Below are positions 1-8,854 of a stretch of DNA of 59,701 nt, in pieces (the stretch's first letter is position 1; every line of letters starts with the position of its first letter). The DNA is from an uncultured bacterium (GTDB lineage Bacteria > Pseudomonadota > Gammaproteobacteria > Burkholderiales > Burkholderiaceae_C). Location of the stretch: positions 1-59,701 of the forward strand of contig CAIYQZ010000052.1 of assembly GCA_903928495.1 (NCBI GenBank). The letters are read 5' to 3'. The notes under the pieces are model-generated. The model made no database searches. It was not told the origin of the DNA and saw only the letters and a list, made by a program, of their open reading frames with translations. Made by a program: the position numbers and the translations under genes.

Positions 1-1
1 G

Positions 2-2077
2 TTCATGCCGGGTGAAGATGAAGACATGTTCCCGGTGCTATCAGACCGGCACAACATCGTCGTCATTGCCGACGAAGCACACCGCACCCAATACGGCTTT
101 GAAGCCAAGCTCAAGACCCGCAAAGTCACCTCTGGCAGCCAGGGCGCACTGACCACCGGCGATGGCGAGCACGCTGTTCAGGCCGACACGGCGGCCTTTA
201 CTCCGCCTGAGTACAAAGCCACCTACCAAGTGGGCTATGCCCAGCACCTGCGCGATGCCTTGCCCAACGCCACCTTTGTGGCCTTCACCGGCACGCCTGT
301 CAGCAGCACCGACCGCGACACCCGTGCCGTGTTTGGCGACTACATCCATGTCTATGACATGCAGCAGGCCAAAGAAGACGGAGCCACGGTCGCCATCTAC
401 TACGAAAGCCGCCTGGCCAAGCTGCGCCTGAAAGACGACGAGCTGCCTCTGATTGACGAGGAAGTGGACGAGCTGGCCGAAGACGAGGAAGACAGCGTTC
501 AAAGCCAACTCAAAAGCCGCTGGGCAGCCTTGGAGAAAGTGGTAGGTGCCCAACCCAGGGTGGACAGCGTGGCCGCCGACCTGGTGACCCACTTCGAAGA
601 GCGCAACAAGGCTCAGGGTGGCAAGGCCATGGTGGTGACCATGAGTCGCGACATCTGCGTGCACCTGTACAACGCCATCGTCAAGCTGCGGCCCGACTGG
701 CACAGCGATGACCCGGAGCAGGGTGCAATCAAAATCATCATGACCGGCAGCGCCAGCGACAAAGCTCTGCTGCGCCCCCACATTTACAGCAGCCAGACCA
801 AAAAGCGGCTGGAAAAGCGGTTCAAAGACCCAGCCGACCCACTGCGCCTGGTCATCGTGCGCGACATGTGGCTCACCGGCTTTGATGCCCCCTGCGTGCA
901 CACCATGTACGTGGACAAGCCCATGAAGGGCCACAACCTGATGCAGGCCATTGCCCGCGTGAACAGGGTGTTCAAAGACAAGCAAGGCGGCCTCGTGGTG
1001 GACTACATCGGTATCGGCAACGAGCTGAAAGCCGCCATGAAGGAATACACCGCCAGCAAAGGCCGGGGCAAGCCAACGGTGGATGCGCACGAAGCCCTGA
1101 GCCTGATGCTGGAGAAGCTGGATGTGCTGGGAGCCATGCTGCACGGGTATGACTGGTCAGCCTTCAAGACCGGCGGCCACTCCACACTGGCCGGTGCCGC
1201 CAACCATGTGCTGGGTCTGTCATCCACCAGCAAAGACAAACACGGCAAGCCTGTGCGGGATGGCAAAAAGCGGTTTGCCGACGCGGCCCTGGCTCTGAGC
1301 AAAGCCTTCAGCCTGTGCTGCACACTGGACGAAGCCAAAGCCCTGCGCGACCAAGTGGCCTTCATGCAGGCGGTGAAGGTCATCCTGACCAAACGCGACA
1401 TCACCCAGCAAAAGAAGACTGACGAACAACGTGAAGCGGCCATTCGCCAAATCATCAACGGCGCTGTGGTCAGCGACACGGTGGTGGACATCTTCGACGC
1501 CGTGGGCCTGGAGAAACCCAACATCGGCTTGCTGGACGACGAGTTCCTGGCACAGGTAAAGAACCTGCCAGAGCGCAACTTGGCGGTGGAGCTGCTGGAG
1601 CGTCTGCTGGAGGGCGAAATCAAGTCCAAGTTCGCCACCAACATCGTTCAGGAGAAGAAGTTCTCTGACCTGCTGAGCAACGTCATCACCCGGTACCAGA
1701 ACCGAAGCATCGAGACTGCCCAGGTGATGGAAGAGCTGGTGGAGATGGCTAAGAAGTTCCGCGAGGCCGCCAACCGGGGCGCGGAACTGGGCCTGTCGGA
1801 CGACGAGGTGCGGTTTTACGACGCGCTGGCCACCAACGAGTCAGCAGTGAAAGAACTGACCGACGAAACGCTGAAGAAAATTGCCCACGAGCTGACCGAA
1901 AACCTGCGCAAGAACATCACCGTGGACTGGGCACAACGGGAAAGCGTGCGGGCCACGCTGCGGCTGATGGTGAAGCGCATCCTGCGCAAGTACAAATACC
2001 CGCCAGACCTTCAAGACGCTGCGGTGGAGTTGGTGTTGCAGCAGGCTGAGGTTATCGGGGAAGGTTGGGTAGCCTGA
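2..2077 (+). CDS. hsdR: Type I restriction enzyme R subunit, 5'-truncated by the window
   Basis: This is the C-terminal part of the ATP-dependent motor and cleavage subunit of a type I restriction-modification complex. The reading frame is open from base 2, so the start, the nuclease domain and helicase motif I lie left of the window. Visible superfamily 2 motifs are the DEAH box in [13 protein letters not shown] (about 20 residues in), TGTP in FTGTPVSS (motif III region), and the motif V/VI stretch with GFDAP and QAIARVNR. The long helical C-terminus is typical of HsdR, where it binds the HsdM/HsdS core. The hsdM and hsdS partners are not in view and would be expected upstream. The gene sits inside the tRNA-Thr-associated element and converges on the gene at 2142-2741. 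Family assignment is firm; activity cannot be judged. Confidence 0.93.
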   Translation, partial: FMPGEDEDMFPVLSDRHNIVVIADEAHRTQYGFEAKLKTRKVTSGSQGALTTGDGEHAVQADTAAFTPPEYKATYQVGYAQHLRDALPNATFVAFTGTPVSSTDRDTRAVFGDYIHVYDMQQAKEDGATVAIYYESRLAKLRLKDDELPLIDEEVDELAEDEEDSVQSQLKSRWAALEKVVGAQPRVDSVAADLVTHFEERNKAQGGKAMVVTMSRDICVHLYNAIVKLRPDWHSDDPEQGAIKIIMTGSASDKALLRPHIYSSQTKKRLEKRFKDPADPLRLVIVRDMWLTGFDAPCVHTMYVDKPMKGHNLMQAIARVNRVFKDKQGGLVVDYIGIGNELKAAMKEYTASKGRGKPTVDAHEALSLMLEKLDVLGAMLHGYDWSAFKTGGHSTLAGAANHVLGLSSTSKDKHGKPVRDGKKRFADAALALSKAFSLCCTLDEAKALRDQVAFMQAVKVILTKRDITQQKKTDEQREAAIRQIINGAVVSDTVVDIFDAVGLEKPNIGLLDDEFLAQVKNLPERNLAVELLERLLEGEIKSKFATNIVQEKKFSDLLSNVITRYQNRSIETAQVMEELVEMAKKFREAANRGAELGLSDDEVRFYDALATNESAVKELTDETLKKIAHELTENLRKNITVDWAQRESVRATLRLMVKRILRKYKYPPDLQDAAVELVLQQAEVIGEGWVA

Positions 2078-2141
2078 ATTCCCGACCTGCACTTGGCTGG
2101 AGAACGACAACCGAGCGGTCACCGACGGGGTCTTGCATGCC

Positions 2142-2741
2142 CTACCTGGGTATGCGGGTCTTCAGCAGGCGCTCAGTCAGCATGTCAATGCGGTCTGCAC
2201 CTGCACCGGCGGCATGAATTGAAGCCTCTGTGAGTTCTCGCATCAGCCGCGCAAAGGTACGCATGTGCATGCCCTTCGGCCTGCCCCCCATGGGCGACAG
2301 CATGCCACCACCCCAGCCGAGTTTTTCCCTGATTCTGTCTACCCTGGCATAGGCAAGGGTGTCCTCCGTCTGGCGGGTTGATTCATGTACCAGCCCTGCA
2401 CACTTGCGGCATTGCCAGCGCCAGTCATTCCAATACAGCATGCCCACGCGGGCACGGCAGCCGGGACATTTCCACCAGTTTCGGTATCCACCGAAGTGCG
2501 GCTCTGTCCTCTCCAACTCAATCACCCGACGCTGGCTAGCTTGGCTAGGAAACCTCACTTCCACGGTGGCCACGTAATCTTGAAACTTCACATAGACGCT
2601 GCCTCCACCTTGCCATTGAACGTAATCCGTGCCGCAGCCTTTTGAGGGGCGCTGCATGACTCGAATGTCCAGTGCCATACGTTCGGAGGTCAGCGGCTTT
2701 CCCTGCTGCCACTGGCCAGAGCCAAAACCACCCATAGCCAT
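2142..2741 (-). CDS. Zinc-ribbon protein of mobile elements, function unknown
   Basis: A 199-residue protein starting MAMGGFGSGQWQ; the start could be the second Met, two codons in. A Gly-rich N-terminus is followed by a beta-rich stretch and a CPxC-x15-CRKC zinc ribbon (Cys 92, 95, 111, 114). A basic C-terminal segment follows and includes RPKGMHMRTFARLM. Proteins opening with GGFGSG and carrying such a ribbon recur as uncharacterised cargo of phages and integrative elements, which fits this setting. The ribbon suggests nucleic-acid binding, but that is inference. It converges with hsdR. Confidence 0.75.
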   Translation of the reverse strand: MAMGGFGSGQWQQGKPLTSERMALDIRVMQRPSKGCGTDYVQWQGGGSVYVKFQDYVATVEVRFPSQASQRRVIELERTEPHFGGYRNWWKCPGCRARVGMLYWNDWRWQCRKCAGLVHESTRQTEDTLAYARVDRIREKLGWGGGMLSPMGGRPKGMHMRTFARLMRELTEASIHAAGAGADRIDMLTERLLKTRIPR

Positions 2742-2880
2742 TACCTTTTTGGAAAATATTTGACTAAATCATCAGGGAAATTCTGATTCTTGTAACCACC
2801 CTTGTTTACCAAGGCGGTGTCGCCGAAGTTCAGTGCAACACGGGGTAGTCACCGGATTGGTTTGCTTCCATGATTTCCAA

Positions 2881-3090
2881 TTAGGTCATGCGGACAAAGG
2901 TTTGAGTTTCAAACTCTTCAATCGCAGCCTTGAGTAGCTGTTCCGCCATGGAGCGGACCATGAGCATCTGCATTACCGCTGCATACCCAGCGGGACTTCT
3001 TGTATGGCCATACTGCAACCAGCACTCATCTACCTTGCGGCTCAGGGATGCGTACTCGCGCTGCAATGCATCAAATGAATCTTTGGTCAT
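2881..3090 (-). CDS. Small hypothetical protein of the element's primase operon
   Basis: A 69-residue, mostly helical, soluble-looking protein with no recognisable domain. Its ATG lies three bases after the stop of the VRR-NUC gene, so it is probably translated by coupling as the last gene of the leftward primase operon. The stretch 2742-2880 beyond it is AT-rich, holds no gene I can support, and could contain the promoter of the 2142-2741 gene. Confidence 0.55.
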   Translation of the reverse strand: MTKDSFDALQREYASLSRKVDECWLQYGHTRSPAGYAAVMQMLMVRSMAEQLLKAAIEEFETQTFVRMT

Positions 3091-3093
3091 GGT

Positions 3094-3513
3094 CTATTGC
3101 TCAGGTCGGTTGATGGATTCAGCCACCTGAAAATTCAGGCGGCTAACTTCAGGACTGCCGTCAAGTTCTCGCAGCACATCCAGGCAGCTACGGGCCACGA
3201 ATGCCACGCCTCCGGCTTGATTGATGCGCTCCAGGAATAAGGCTTGCTCGGTTTTCAGTCGGCCAGTTGGGGCTTTCACTTCCACCCCCAGCAGGCGACC
3301 ATCTTTCAGTTGCCCGAGGACATCAGGGCAACCCGGCCAGCCAAACCGAATGAATCGGTTCCCCACCTTGGCTGCTCCGCTGTTCATCCGCTCAGCCCAC
3401 GCCACGGCAGGATGTGCTTTCAGTGCTTTCAACACCTCCAGCAATGCAGCGGCTTCAGGGCGTTTGTTGCTGCTTCGCGGTGTCGGGCACTCCAAGCCAA
3501 AGAGGTCAGTCAT
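3094..3513 (-). CDS. VRR-NUC domain nuclease
   Basis: A 139-residue protein that matches the small stand-alone VRR-NUC nucleases of phages and integrative elements. The core runs from about residue 55 to 120 and includes GCPDVLGQLKDGRLLGVEVKAP, which carries the D...ExK catalytic triad of the PD-(D/E)XK fold, then KTEQALFLERINQAGGVAFVAR. Such proteins are thought to act on branched or recombining DNA. Its ATG overlaps the end of the primase gene by 8 bp, and the 69-residue gene follows after 3 bp, so the three are one transcriptional unit. Confidence 0.82.
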   Translation of the reverse strand: MTDLFGLECPTPRSSNKRPEAAALLEVLKALKAHPAVAWAERMNSGAAKVGNRFIRFGWPGCPDVLGQLKDGRLLGVEVKAPTGRLKTEQALFLERINQAGGVAFVARSCLDVLRELDGSPEVSRLNFQVAESINRPEQ

Positions 3514-5755
3514 GGCAAACCTCCGTACCTTTTGCGCCAGCTTGTGTGCGCGCGCTATCCCCCACCCCCCCTACGCCAGTTGGCGCAGTTGGCACAGCGC
3601 CCTGCGCCATCCTCGTGGGTGCGCCATCTTGTGAAGTTGGCACAGTTGGCGCAATTGGCACAACGGGAAGTTCTGCCGCAGAAACGGGCACTGCTGATGT
3701 AGGCGACATTGCCGCGAAATCGCGACCACTCTTCGTCAGTGTCCATCGCTGGTGCGGCTTCCTGTCTGGTGTGCGGTAGTCCAGCGGCTCAATCCACCCG
3801 GCACGGTCGCACTGCGTCACGATGCGCTTCACATCCTCCTTGGACAGCTTCAGCCGCTTGAACGCTGGCTCAGCATTCAGCACCGCATAGGGATTGCTTC
3901 GGGATGTAGCTCCGGTGTGGCAGAACTGCCCTCGGCTTTCAAACTCAGCTATCAGCGCCAGCAGTGCGGCGGCTGCGGTGTCGTCTGCCCGGCCCTGTGC
4001 CCTGGCGTTCAATCCATCGAAGTTGTACGCATCATTCGACAGCATCGGCAGCCCACCATCCGGCCATGCCAGCGTGATAGGTTCACGGCGCTTACCCAAG
4101 TTGCTTTTCTGGTGCTCAAGCGTCAGCAGTCCATCATCCCCTCGGGTCATGAACAGGCGGCTTCTGGCGCTGTTGTGCCATGCCGTCGAACCTGAATAGC
4201 CCTCACCACCTTCAGCCTTTTTGTTGCGGCTGGTGGTCTTGTCCACATGGGCCAGCAAACACACGGCGCAGTCAGTCAGACGGGCGACCTGCCCCAATGC
4301 CCTCATAAAGCCTCGCACCTGGCGGCGGTTGATTTCGTCACCGCCGAATGAATCGCTGGCGTTGTCCACCACCACCAGCCCGGCGTGGGTGTTCTCCACG
4401 AGACGGAAAAGCTCCACATAAGAGGGGGTCACCTCTCCAGCGCTGCGGCTGTCTGCTGCAAACAGTTCTGGGTTTTCTGTCCCGTCAACGATGTGCAGGC
4501 GTTCAGCCAGCGAAAGCGGGTCGATACCCCATGCCCGGCAGATACCTGCCAAACGGTGGCGCACGATGTTTGCCCCATCCTCCAGACTAACGAACACGGC
4601 GGGCGCTGGGCTGGTGCCAACACCGAACAGTGGGCGGCCTGTCACCACGGAAACGGCCAACATCAGGGCGCAGGTGCTTTTGCCCGTCCCACCATGCGCA
4701 CCCCACAAGGCCACCACGCCACGGGGCAGGTAGTCATCCCACACAAAGGCGGGCGGTGGCGCTGGGTTGGTCAGCACATCGAACACTGAAACAGGCTTCA
4801 GCAGTGGCTCAGGCTTACTTGGTTCGCTGGTGCTGTTCAGCAGGTCGACCAGTACGTCGAAACCGTCGCGTTGGGCCAAGTCGTTTGCGTCGAAGTTCTG
4901 CGCCTCTCCCTCTGGCATACAGGCCACCTTTGCGCCCACATCGGCAGCAATCTTGAATGCGCTTTCCTCTTTGCCTGTATCTGGCACCAGCACCAGCCGG
5001 GCGGTTTTGTCGTGCTGGCGCAGGTCAGCGGCCACTCGGGCCACATTGCCCCAGCCAAAGCACACCACGGCAGGGTGTCCGGTTGCTTGCCAGCAGGCCC
5101 AAGCGGTTCCGATGCCCTCGCACAGATAGACCACACCACCCGGCACAACCTCACCCACGGTGAACGATGCCCCGGCCATTGGCGCACCGGGCAGGTTCAG
5201 TTTCTTGCCAGCACCGGGCGGCGGTATCAGTTGCAAGCTTTGCAGCCCATCCGGGCCATAGGCAGGCACCACCAAAGCACCGGCCATGTCCTGCCCGTTA
5301 ATCCGCAGCGGGTCACCTTCTGGCAAGACGCGCAGACTGCCCATGGGCACACCAATGGCGGCTTTTGCTTGCACATAGAGGTGCGCCTTTGTCGCGGGAT
5401 TGCAGCGGCTCCACACCTCGGTAGGACTCAATCCAGGGTTGGGTTTTCGCGGTGGCGCTGCATGGCGTTTAACTACCTTGGCGGGTGCCTTGCTGGTGCC
5501 GCCCATGAGCCAGCCGTATTCAGCGGCAATGTGGTACAGCGTGCCCGCTCCAACACCCTTGCCGGGCTTGATGCTGTGCCATGTGTCGCGAGCGGCGGCG
5601 GGGTCATAGTTACTTGCCCCAGCGCTCCATTCGTTAAAGGTGTCGAAGTCGCCACCAGCAGCATGAAAACCCATCGCAACCTTCACCCATGTTTCGCGGT
5701 CGCAGTCGGGGGGAATGGCATACAGGGCGTCGATTGCTTTTTTGGTGTCGGACAT
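3506..5755 (-). CDS. Primase-helicase: PriCT-2, TOPRIM and RepA-type ATPase fusion
   Basis: A multidomain replication protein of about 749 residues. A PriCT-2-type domain covers residues 8-85. A TOPRIM-like segment around 205-290 contains LCEGIGTA and VPDTGKEE. A RepA/KaiC-type ATPase covers about 340-570, with Walker A GAHGGTGKST (353-362) and Walker B LVVVDNASD. The C-terminal 60 residues are low complexity (repeated VPTAPT-like units) and come from a degenerate 9-bp tandem repeat. This architecture is usual for the replication module of integrative elements and satellite phages. ATG at 5755 overlaps the upstream stop as TGATG; a GTG one codon earlier is an alternative. Confidence 0.85.
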   Translation of the reverse strand: MSDTKKAIDALYAIPPDCDRETWVKVAMGFHAAGGDFDTFNEWSAGASNYDPAAARDTWHSIKPGKGVGAGTLYHIAAEYGWLMGGTSKAPAKVVKRHAAPPRKPNPGLSPTEVWSRCNPATKAHLYVQAKAAIGVPMGSLRVLPEGDPLRINGQDMAGALVVPAYGPDGLQSLQLIPPPGAGKKLNLPGAPMAGASFTVGEVVPGGVVYLCEGIGTAWACWQATGHPAVVCFGWGNVARVAADLRQHDKTARLVLVPDTGKEESAFKIAADVGAKVACMPEGEAQNFDANDLAQRDGFDVLVDLLNSTSEPSKPEPLLKPVSVFDVLTNPAPPPAFVWDDYLPRGVVALWGAHGGTGKSTCALMLAVSVVTGRPLFGVGTSPAPAVFVSLEDGANIVRHRLAGICRAWGIDPLSLAERLHIVDGTENPELFAADSRSAGEVTPSYVELFRLVENTHAGLVVVDNASDSFGGDEINRRQVRGFMRALGQVARLTDCAVCLLAHVDKTTSRNKKAEGGEGYSGSTAWHNSARSRLFMTRGDDGLLTLEHQKSNLGKRREPITLAWPDGGLPMLSNDAYNFDGLNARAQGRADDTAAAALLALIAEFESRGQFCHTGATSRSNPYAVLNAEPAFKRLKLSKEDVKRIVTQCDRAGWIEPLDYRTPDRKPHQRWTLTKSGRDFAAMSPTSAVPVSAAELPVVPIAPTVPTSQDGAPTRMAQGAVPTAPTGVGGVGDSARTQAGAKGTEVCHD
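3578..3662. repeat. Degenerate 9-bp tandem repeats in the primase C-terminus
   Basis: The unit GTTGGCRCA (plus strand) occurs in tandem at about 3579-3599 and again at 3635-3662, with a diverged stretch between. In the coding frame it gives Pro-Thr/Ile-Ala-Pro units; in other frames it makes the ORF track noisy. It is probably a slippage-prone linker. Confidence 0.7.
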
Positions 5756-6120
5756 CACTCGACACCCCCGTTAAGCTCCAGGGCTTGCGCCGTGTACTCG
5801 CTGGGCAGGTGGTATCGGTCCATCACCTGGTTGGGGTTGGGTTCTGCCGTGATTGGAGTTTCGATGGCTTTTATCGGCCCGACCAACTTGAGCAAAGGGG
5901 CAGCCAGCCCCAGGGATTGCATGCGCTGTTCAAAGCGGGGGGGAACAAGCATCTGCCCAGCGATGAATGTTCCCGATGCGCGGTCGGCAAGGGTTCCACG
6001 CGTGGGCCAAGTCGGGCAAAATGGTGGTGGCGGCAGAAACGAAAGTTGCTTGCCTGAAGCCCCGGATACTTTGGACGGTGTCGGGGCTTCGTTCTTTTTA
6101 GGGGGCGATTGCTTGTTCAT
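5755..6120 (-). CDS. Hypothetical protein between excisionase-like protein and primase
   Basis: An uncharacterised protein of about 121 residues with a Lys/Pro-rich N-terminus (MNKQSPPKKNEAP) and no domain I recognise. A longer frame begins at 6177, but the ATG at 6118-6120 lies one base after the stop of the upstream gene. I therefore prefer that start; the longer version would overlap its neighbour by 56 bp. Its stop overlaps the primase start. Because it is tightly coupled to both neighbours it is likely part of the replication/excision module, but no function can be given. Confidence 0.6.
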   Translation of the reverse strand: MNKQSPPKKNEAPTPSKVSGASGKQLSFLPPPPFCPTWPTRGTLADRASGTFIAGQMLVPPRFEQRMQSLGLAAPLLKLVGPIKAIETPITAEPNPNQVMDRYHLPSEYTAQALELNGGVE

Positions 6121-6121
6121 C

Positions 6122-6574
6122 TCAGGCCACTCCCAACAAAGCCTTGATGCCAGCAACTGGCCAGGCCAAACGGCCATTCACGCGAATTGGCCGCAAGCCG
6201 TCTGGAAATGACTCGTTGCATGCCCAGGCGCGTAATGTTTGTTGCGCCCGGTTGAGGTGAAATGCAGCCTCAGGAGTAGGTAGCGCTGCGCGGGTTTCAC
6301 GTTCCAGTGGAACGGGAAAAATCGTCTTTGCTTTTATCGCCTGCTGCTTCCGTTTGAAGACCTGATCCTCTGCCGTCGGGATCCAGGCTCGGGGAACTGG
6401 TTCAAGCGAAGCCGCATGTGTAGTTTCTGCGTTGGGAGCCTGCTCAAGCAGTTTCAGGTCAACTGGAGGTTGTGCATTTGGAATAGTTGCTTGGTTGACC
6501 GCAACAAGAGGGGGAAACTGCTGTGGGCAATTTCCAGCCTTACCGCCGTTTGCGCTGAGCTTTGTTGATTGCAT
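6122..6574 (-). CDS. Putative excisionase-like DNA-binding protein
   Basis: A 150-residue protein. The first 95 residues are poorly structured. The last 55 (TPEAAFHLNRAQQTLRAWA..., then PIRVNGRLAWPVAGIKALLG) match the pattern of a small winged-helix, MerR/excisionase-like fold in which a helix-turn-helix is followed by an RV-G-R-W beta hairpin. A strong ribosome site (GGAAAGG) precedes the ATG. As first gene before the primase it could be an operon regulator or excision factor. The fold is a pattern-based call, not certain. Confidence 0.6.
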   Translation of the reverse strand: MQSTKLSANGGKAGNCPQQFPPLVAVNQATIPNAQPPVDLKLLEQAPNAETTHAASLEPVPRAWIPTAEDQVFKRKQQAIKAKTIFPVPLERETRAALPTPEAAFHLNRAQQTLRAWACNESFPDGLRPIRVNGRLAWPVAGIKALLGVA

Positions 6575-6677
6575 CTGTTCACCTTTCCAGTACGTTGATT
6601 TGTGCTGGTGGTGAACTTTTCCGTCCGGTTACTCCGGCGAATTCATCTCGGGAAATCGGGGTAACCGGATTGGTCCC

Positions 6678-7487
6678 CTATCTCGTCAAAGCGGCTTGTT
6701 TTACGTACTTGAAGTCAGTCGCTAGTGTTTTTGCTGTCAGTTGCTTTCCGCTATCTGTCATCACAAAACCACCGCGAGTTTTCAGTATTGGGGCATCCGA
6801 TTGGGCAGACTCAAGCAACTTCAGCAAATTCTTGAAAGGTGCGGGCATGATGGTTTTGTACTGGCTCACCACGTAGTCGAAGACAGGTGTATCCCTCCAG
6901 CCCTTGCGTCGATATCTCCTGTCATTTCGCTGGGCCGTTTGGTCAATGGATGGCAGCGGCACAACTGACCCAGCCACCCAATTCTCAGACTTAAGCAGTT
7001 CGGTGGCCATGGCTAAAACCCAATGCTGCCATGCGTCCAGGTTCTCATTCCCCAAATCCAGACGCCCCACTCGCCCAGCAGCAACTCGGTAGGCTTCAAA
7101 GGCCTCAACTACTGCACGGCGTGCATAGTTATTGCCGGGGGCAATACGGGCCAAGGCGTCAGCGTCCGGGCCACTTTCCCATGCCCCATAAAAATCTGCG
7201 ACGAAAAGCCCTTGACCAGCGAGCAAGAAGGCAGCCAAATCTTTGCCATCAAACGGAAATGGCAGGGCAGGTGTGTTGACTAAGTCGGGAGCGTTCGAAG
7301 CATCTGCGTACGCAACGGCGGGCTTCCATGCCGTCACCTCATACTCGGCTTGCATACCCCATTTCCACAGATGCTCGTGGCGCTCTAGTGGCCACAGGCC
7401 ACGCTCGTCAACTTCCCATTCGTTTACAAGACTGCTGGGTGCAAGCAATGCAAGCGCATGTTCACGATCGTATGGTTTGACTTTCAA
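6678..7487 (-). CDS. Hypothetical protein, TTG start
   Basis: A 269-residue soluble protein with no motif I recognise. The first in-frame start is TTG at 7485-7487. It is supported by GGAGGG seven bases upstream, a better Shine-Dalgarno than most genes nearby. The N-terminal half is acidic and aromatic-rich; the second half contains a basic stretch (NDRRYRRKGW) and a helical C-terminus. It lies downstream of the antitoxin cluster in the same orientation, 108 bp after the HigA-like gene, and upstream of the excisionase-like gene. Element cargo is the only safe statement. Confidence 0.6.
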   Translation of the reverse strand: MKVKPYDREHALALLAPSSLVNEWEVDERGLWPLERHEHLWKWGMQAEYEVTAWKPAVAYADASNAPDLVNTPALPFPFDGKDLAAFLLAGQGLFVADFYGAWESGPDADALARIAPGNNYARRAVVEAFEAYRVAAGRVGRLDLGNENLDAWQHWVLAMATELLKSENWVAGSVVPLPSIDQTAQRNDRRYRRKGWRDTPVFDYVVSQYKTIMPAPFKNLLKLLESAQSDAPILKTRGGFVMTDSGKQLTAKTLATDFKYVKQAALTR

Positions 7488-7595
7488 TGCTGCACCCTCC
7501 TTCGCACTGTCCCGATTGAAAAGGTGCCCCAGCAGGGTAGCGGGCGGTCTGGGTTTTCGGCCCGGTTTCGATGGGGGCCTAGCTGGGGCGAATTG

Positions 7596-7898
7596 TCAGG
7601 CTTCTGCACCCTGATGCCGGGAGATGCGGCCCCGCACCTCAGCCATGGTTTCTCGGGCCTGTTCCGTGTCGTAGTGGGTTTGCAGGTTCACCCAGCTTTG
7701 GGCATCGGTTCCAAAGAACGCACCCAAGCGCAAGGCAGTGTCCACCGTGATGCCTCGCAGCCCTTTCACGATTTCATTGATGCGGCGCGGTGGCACGCTG
7801 ATGCCTTTTGCCAGTGCGTATTGGCTGATTCCCATGGGTTTTAACCAGTCTTCCAGCAAGATGACGCCAGGGTGAGCCATTGGTACTTCTCGTTTCAT
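7596..7898 (-). CDS. higA: HigA-family antitoxin, no toxin beside it
   Basis: A 100-residue XRE-type protein that begins with the HigA signature HPGVILLEDWLKPMGISQYALAKGI and continues with the conserved VPPRRINEIVKG and DTALRLGAFFGTDAQSWVNLQ. HigA normally follows a RelE-like HigB toxin, binds it and represses the operon. Here no HigB lies next to it: the upstream gene is a BrnA-like antitoxin ending 33 bp away. A second Met at residue 7 is an alternative start with a somewhat better ribosome site. Family call is strong; role as an orphan regulator is inference. Confidence 0.85.
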   Translation of the reverse strand: MKREVPMAHPGVILLEDWLKPMGISQYALAKGISVPPRRINEIVKGLRGITVDTALRLGAFFGTDAQSWVNLQTHYDTEQARETMAEVRGRISRHQGAEA

Positions 7899-7931
7899 GA
7901 TGTCGGCCCTATCAGTGCAAACTTGTCTGGC

Positions 7932-8222
7932 TTAGGCTTTCACACGGCCACTCGCCACGGCCTCACGCAACAGAGCATTGATGCGGGTCTGCCAGCCCGT
8001 GCCGATGGCTTTGAATGCATCAAGGGCTTCGGTGTCCAGCCTCAGTGTCACCTGCGTTTTGCTGCCACTGCCCAGCGGGCGGCCACGGCGCACCAGTGGC
8101 TTGACGGCTTCCCACTCGGCATATGTGAACGGCTTTGCATCCGGGTCTGCCAGCGCGGCGGCGGTAATGGCCGCGTCCTCTGCGGCGGTGGGCACGATGG
8201 TTCCGGCTTTAAGTCTTGGCAT
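7932..8222 (-). CDS. brnA: BrnA-family antitoxin, no BrnT beside it
   Basis: A 96-residue protein with the ribbon-helix-helix-like C-terminus of BrnA: KTQVTLRLDTEALDAFKA, then GTGWQTRINALLREAV. The N-terminal part (PTAAEDAAITAAALADPDAKPFT) also fits the family. BrnA normally neutralises a BrnT RNase encoded immediately upstream. Here the upstream gene is an XRE antitoxin 33 bp away and there is no room for brnT. It may act as a stand-alone repressor or as an anti-addiction factor; that is inference. Confidence 0.82.
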   Translation of the reverse strand: MPRLKAGTIVPTAAEDAAITAAALADPDAKPFTYAEWEAVKPLVRRGRPLGSGSKTQVTLRLDTEALDAFKAIGTGWQTRINALLREAVASGRVKA

Positions 8223-8255
8223 AACGGTTTAGGCGTGATGCGTTCATGGTTCCGA

Positions 8256-8531
8256 TCACATTTCCAGCCGCACCACCGCCCGTGCACCACATGCCTGTGC
8301 ATACCGTTGAACCGTTCGCATGGAAGGGTGACGCTTGCCACCCTCCAGCCGTGCAATCACGCTTTGTGTGGTGCCCATGCGCAGTGCCACATCGGCTTGT
8401 GTCAATCCGGCACGACTGCGGGCAGCAATCAGCTCGCGGGCCATGTCGAACTCATCGGCCAGTGCGTCGTATTCGGCCTTTGTTGCAGGGTTGGCCAGCA
8501 ATTCGGTTTTAAGTTGAGCCAGTGTTTTCAT
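8256..8531 (-). CDS. XRE-family antitoxin of the HigB-like toxin
   Basis: A 91-residue protein beginning MKTLAQLKTELLANPATKAEYDAL, the usual lead-in of antitoxins paired with Gp49-type toxins. A helix-turn-helix follows in SRAGLTQADVALRMGTTQSVIARLEGG. The ATG at 8529-8531 overlaps the toxin stop by 4 bp (ATGA), fixing the start within a longer open frame. It should neutralise the toxin and repress the operon. Confidence 0.88.
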   Translation of the reverse strand: MKTLAQLKTELLANPATKAEYDALADEFDMARELIAARSRAGLTQADVALRMGTTQSVIARLEGGKRHPSMRTVQRYAQACGARAVVRLEM

Positions 8532-8851
8532 GCGATTGCATCCAGTCGTTTGCGGGCGGTTTCCAGTGCGCTGCGCGGGGTGGTTTGGGTCTTCTTCACA
8601 AAAATGTGCAGCACTAGCAAGCGGCGGCCATGAACAGCGGCATACACGGCACGGGCAATGCCGTCTCGTCCCTGCATTCGCATCTCCCACAATTTGCCCT
8701 CAAGTGGGCGAATGTGAGGCAACCCCACCTGCTGTGGCCCCATGTCCTCCAGCAACTCGGCCACTCGAAAAAAGCGGGCCTGCATGTCGGATGGCAGCGC
8801 CAGCAATTCAGGCTCGGCCAGTGGGTGTAGTGCAACTGTCCATGCGTTCAT
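8528..8851 (-). CDS. RelE/HigB-like toxin, phage Gp49 family
   Basis: A 107-residue protein with the full Gp49-type toxin pattern: IRPLEGKLWEMRMQGRDGIARAVYAAVHGRRLLVLHIFVKKTQTTP. The KLWE-R, R-Y and FxKKTQxTP elements are the hallmark of this RelE-superfamily branch, whose members usually cleave mRNA on the ribosome. It overlaps the XRE antitoxin by 4 bp. It starts 19 bp after the integrase stop, so it may be cotranscribed with the integrase or use a promoter in the integrase 3' end. Confidence 0.88.
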   Translation of the reverse strand: MNAWTVALHPLAEPELLALPSDMQARFFRVAELLEDMGPQQVGLPHIRPLEGKLWEMRMQGRDGIARAVYAAVHGRRLLVLHIFVKKTQTTPRSALETARKRLDAIA

Positions 8852-8854
8852 GAT

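Noticed and set aside
3555-3746. CANCANCAN-repeat small protein or CRISPR-like repeat near 3.6 kb
   Set aside because: It is an out-of-frame reading of the 9-bp tandem repeat in the primase gene; units are degenerate and there are no spacers.
4871-6211. 446-residue plus-strand frame over the primase gene
   Set aside because: It covers three leftward genes that are linked by overlaps and carry recognisable domains; the frame itself has none.
7932-8255. A brnT toxin gene next to brnA
   Set aside because: Only 33 bp separate brnA from the XRE antitoxin and no BrnT-like frame exists on either strand nearby.
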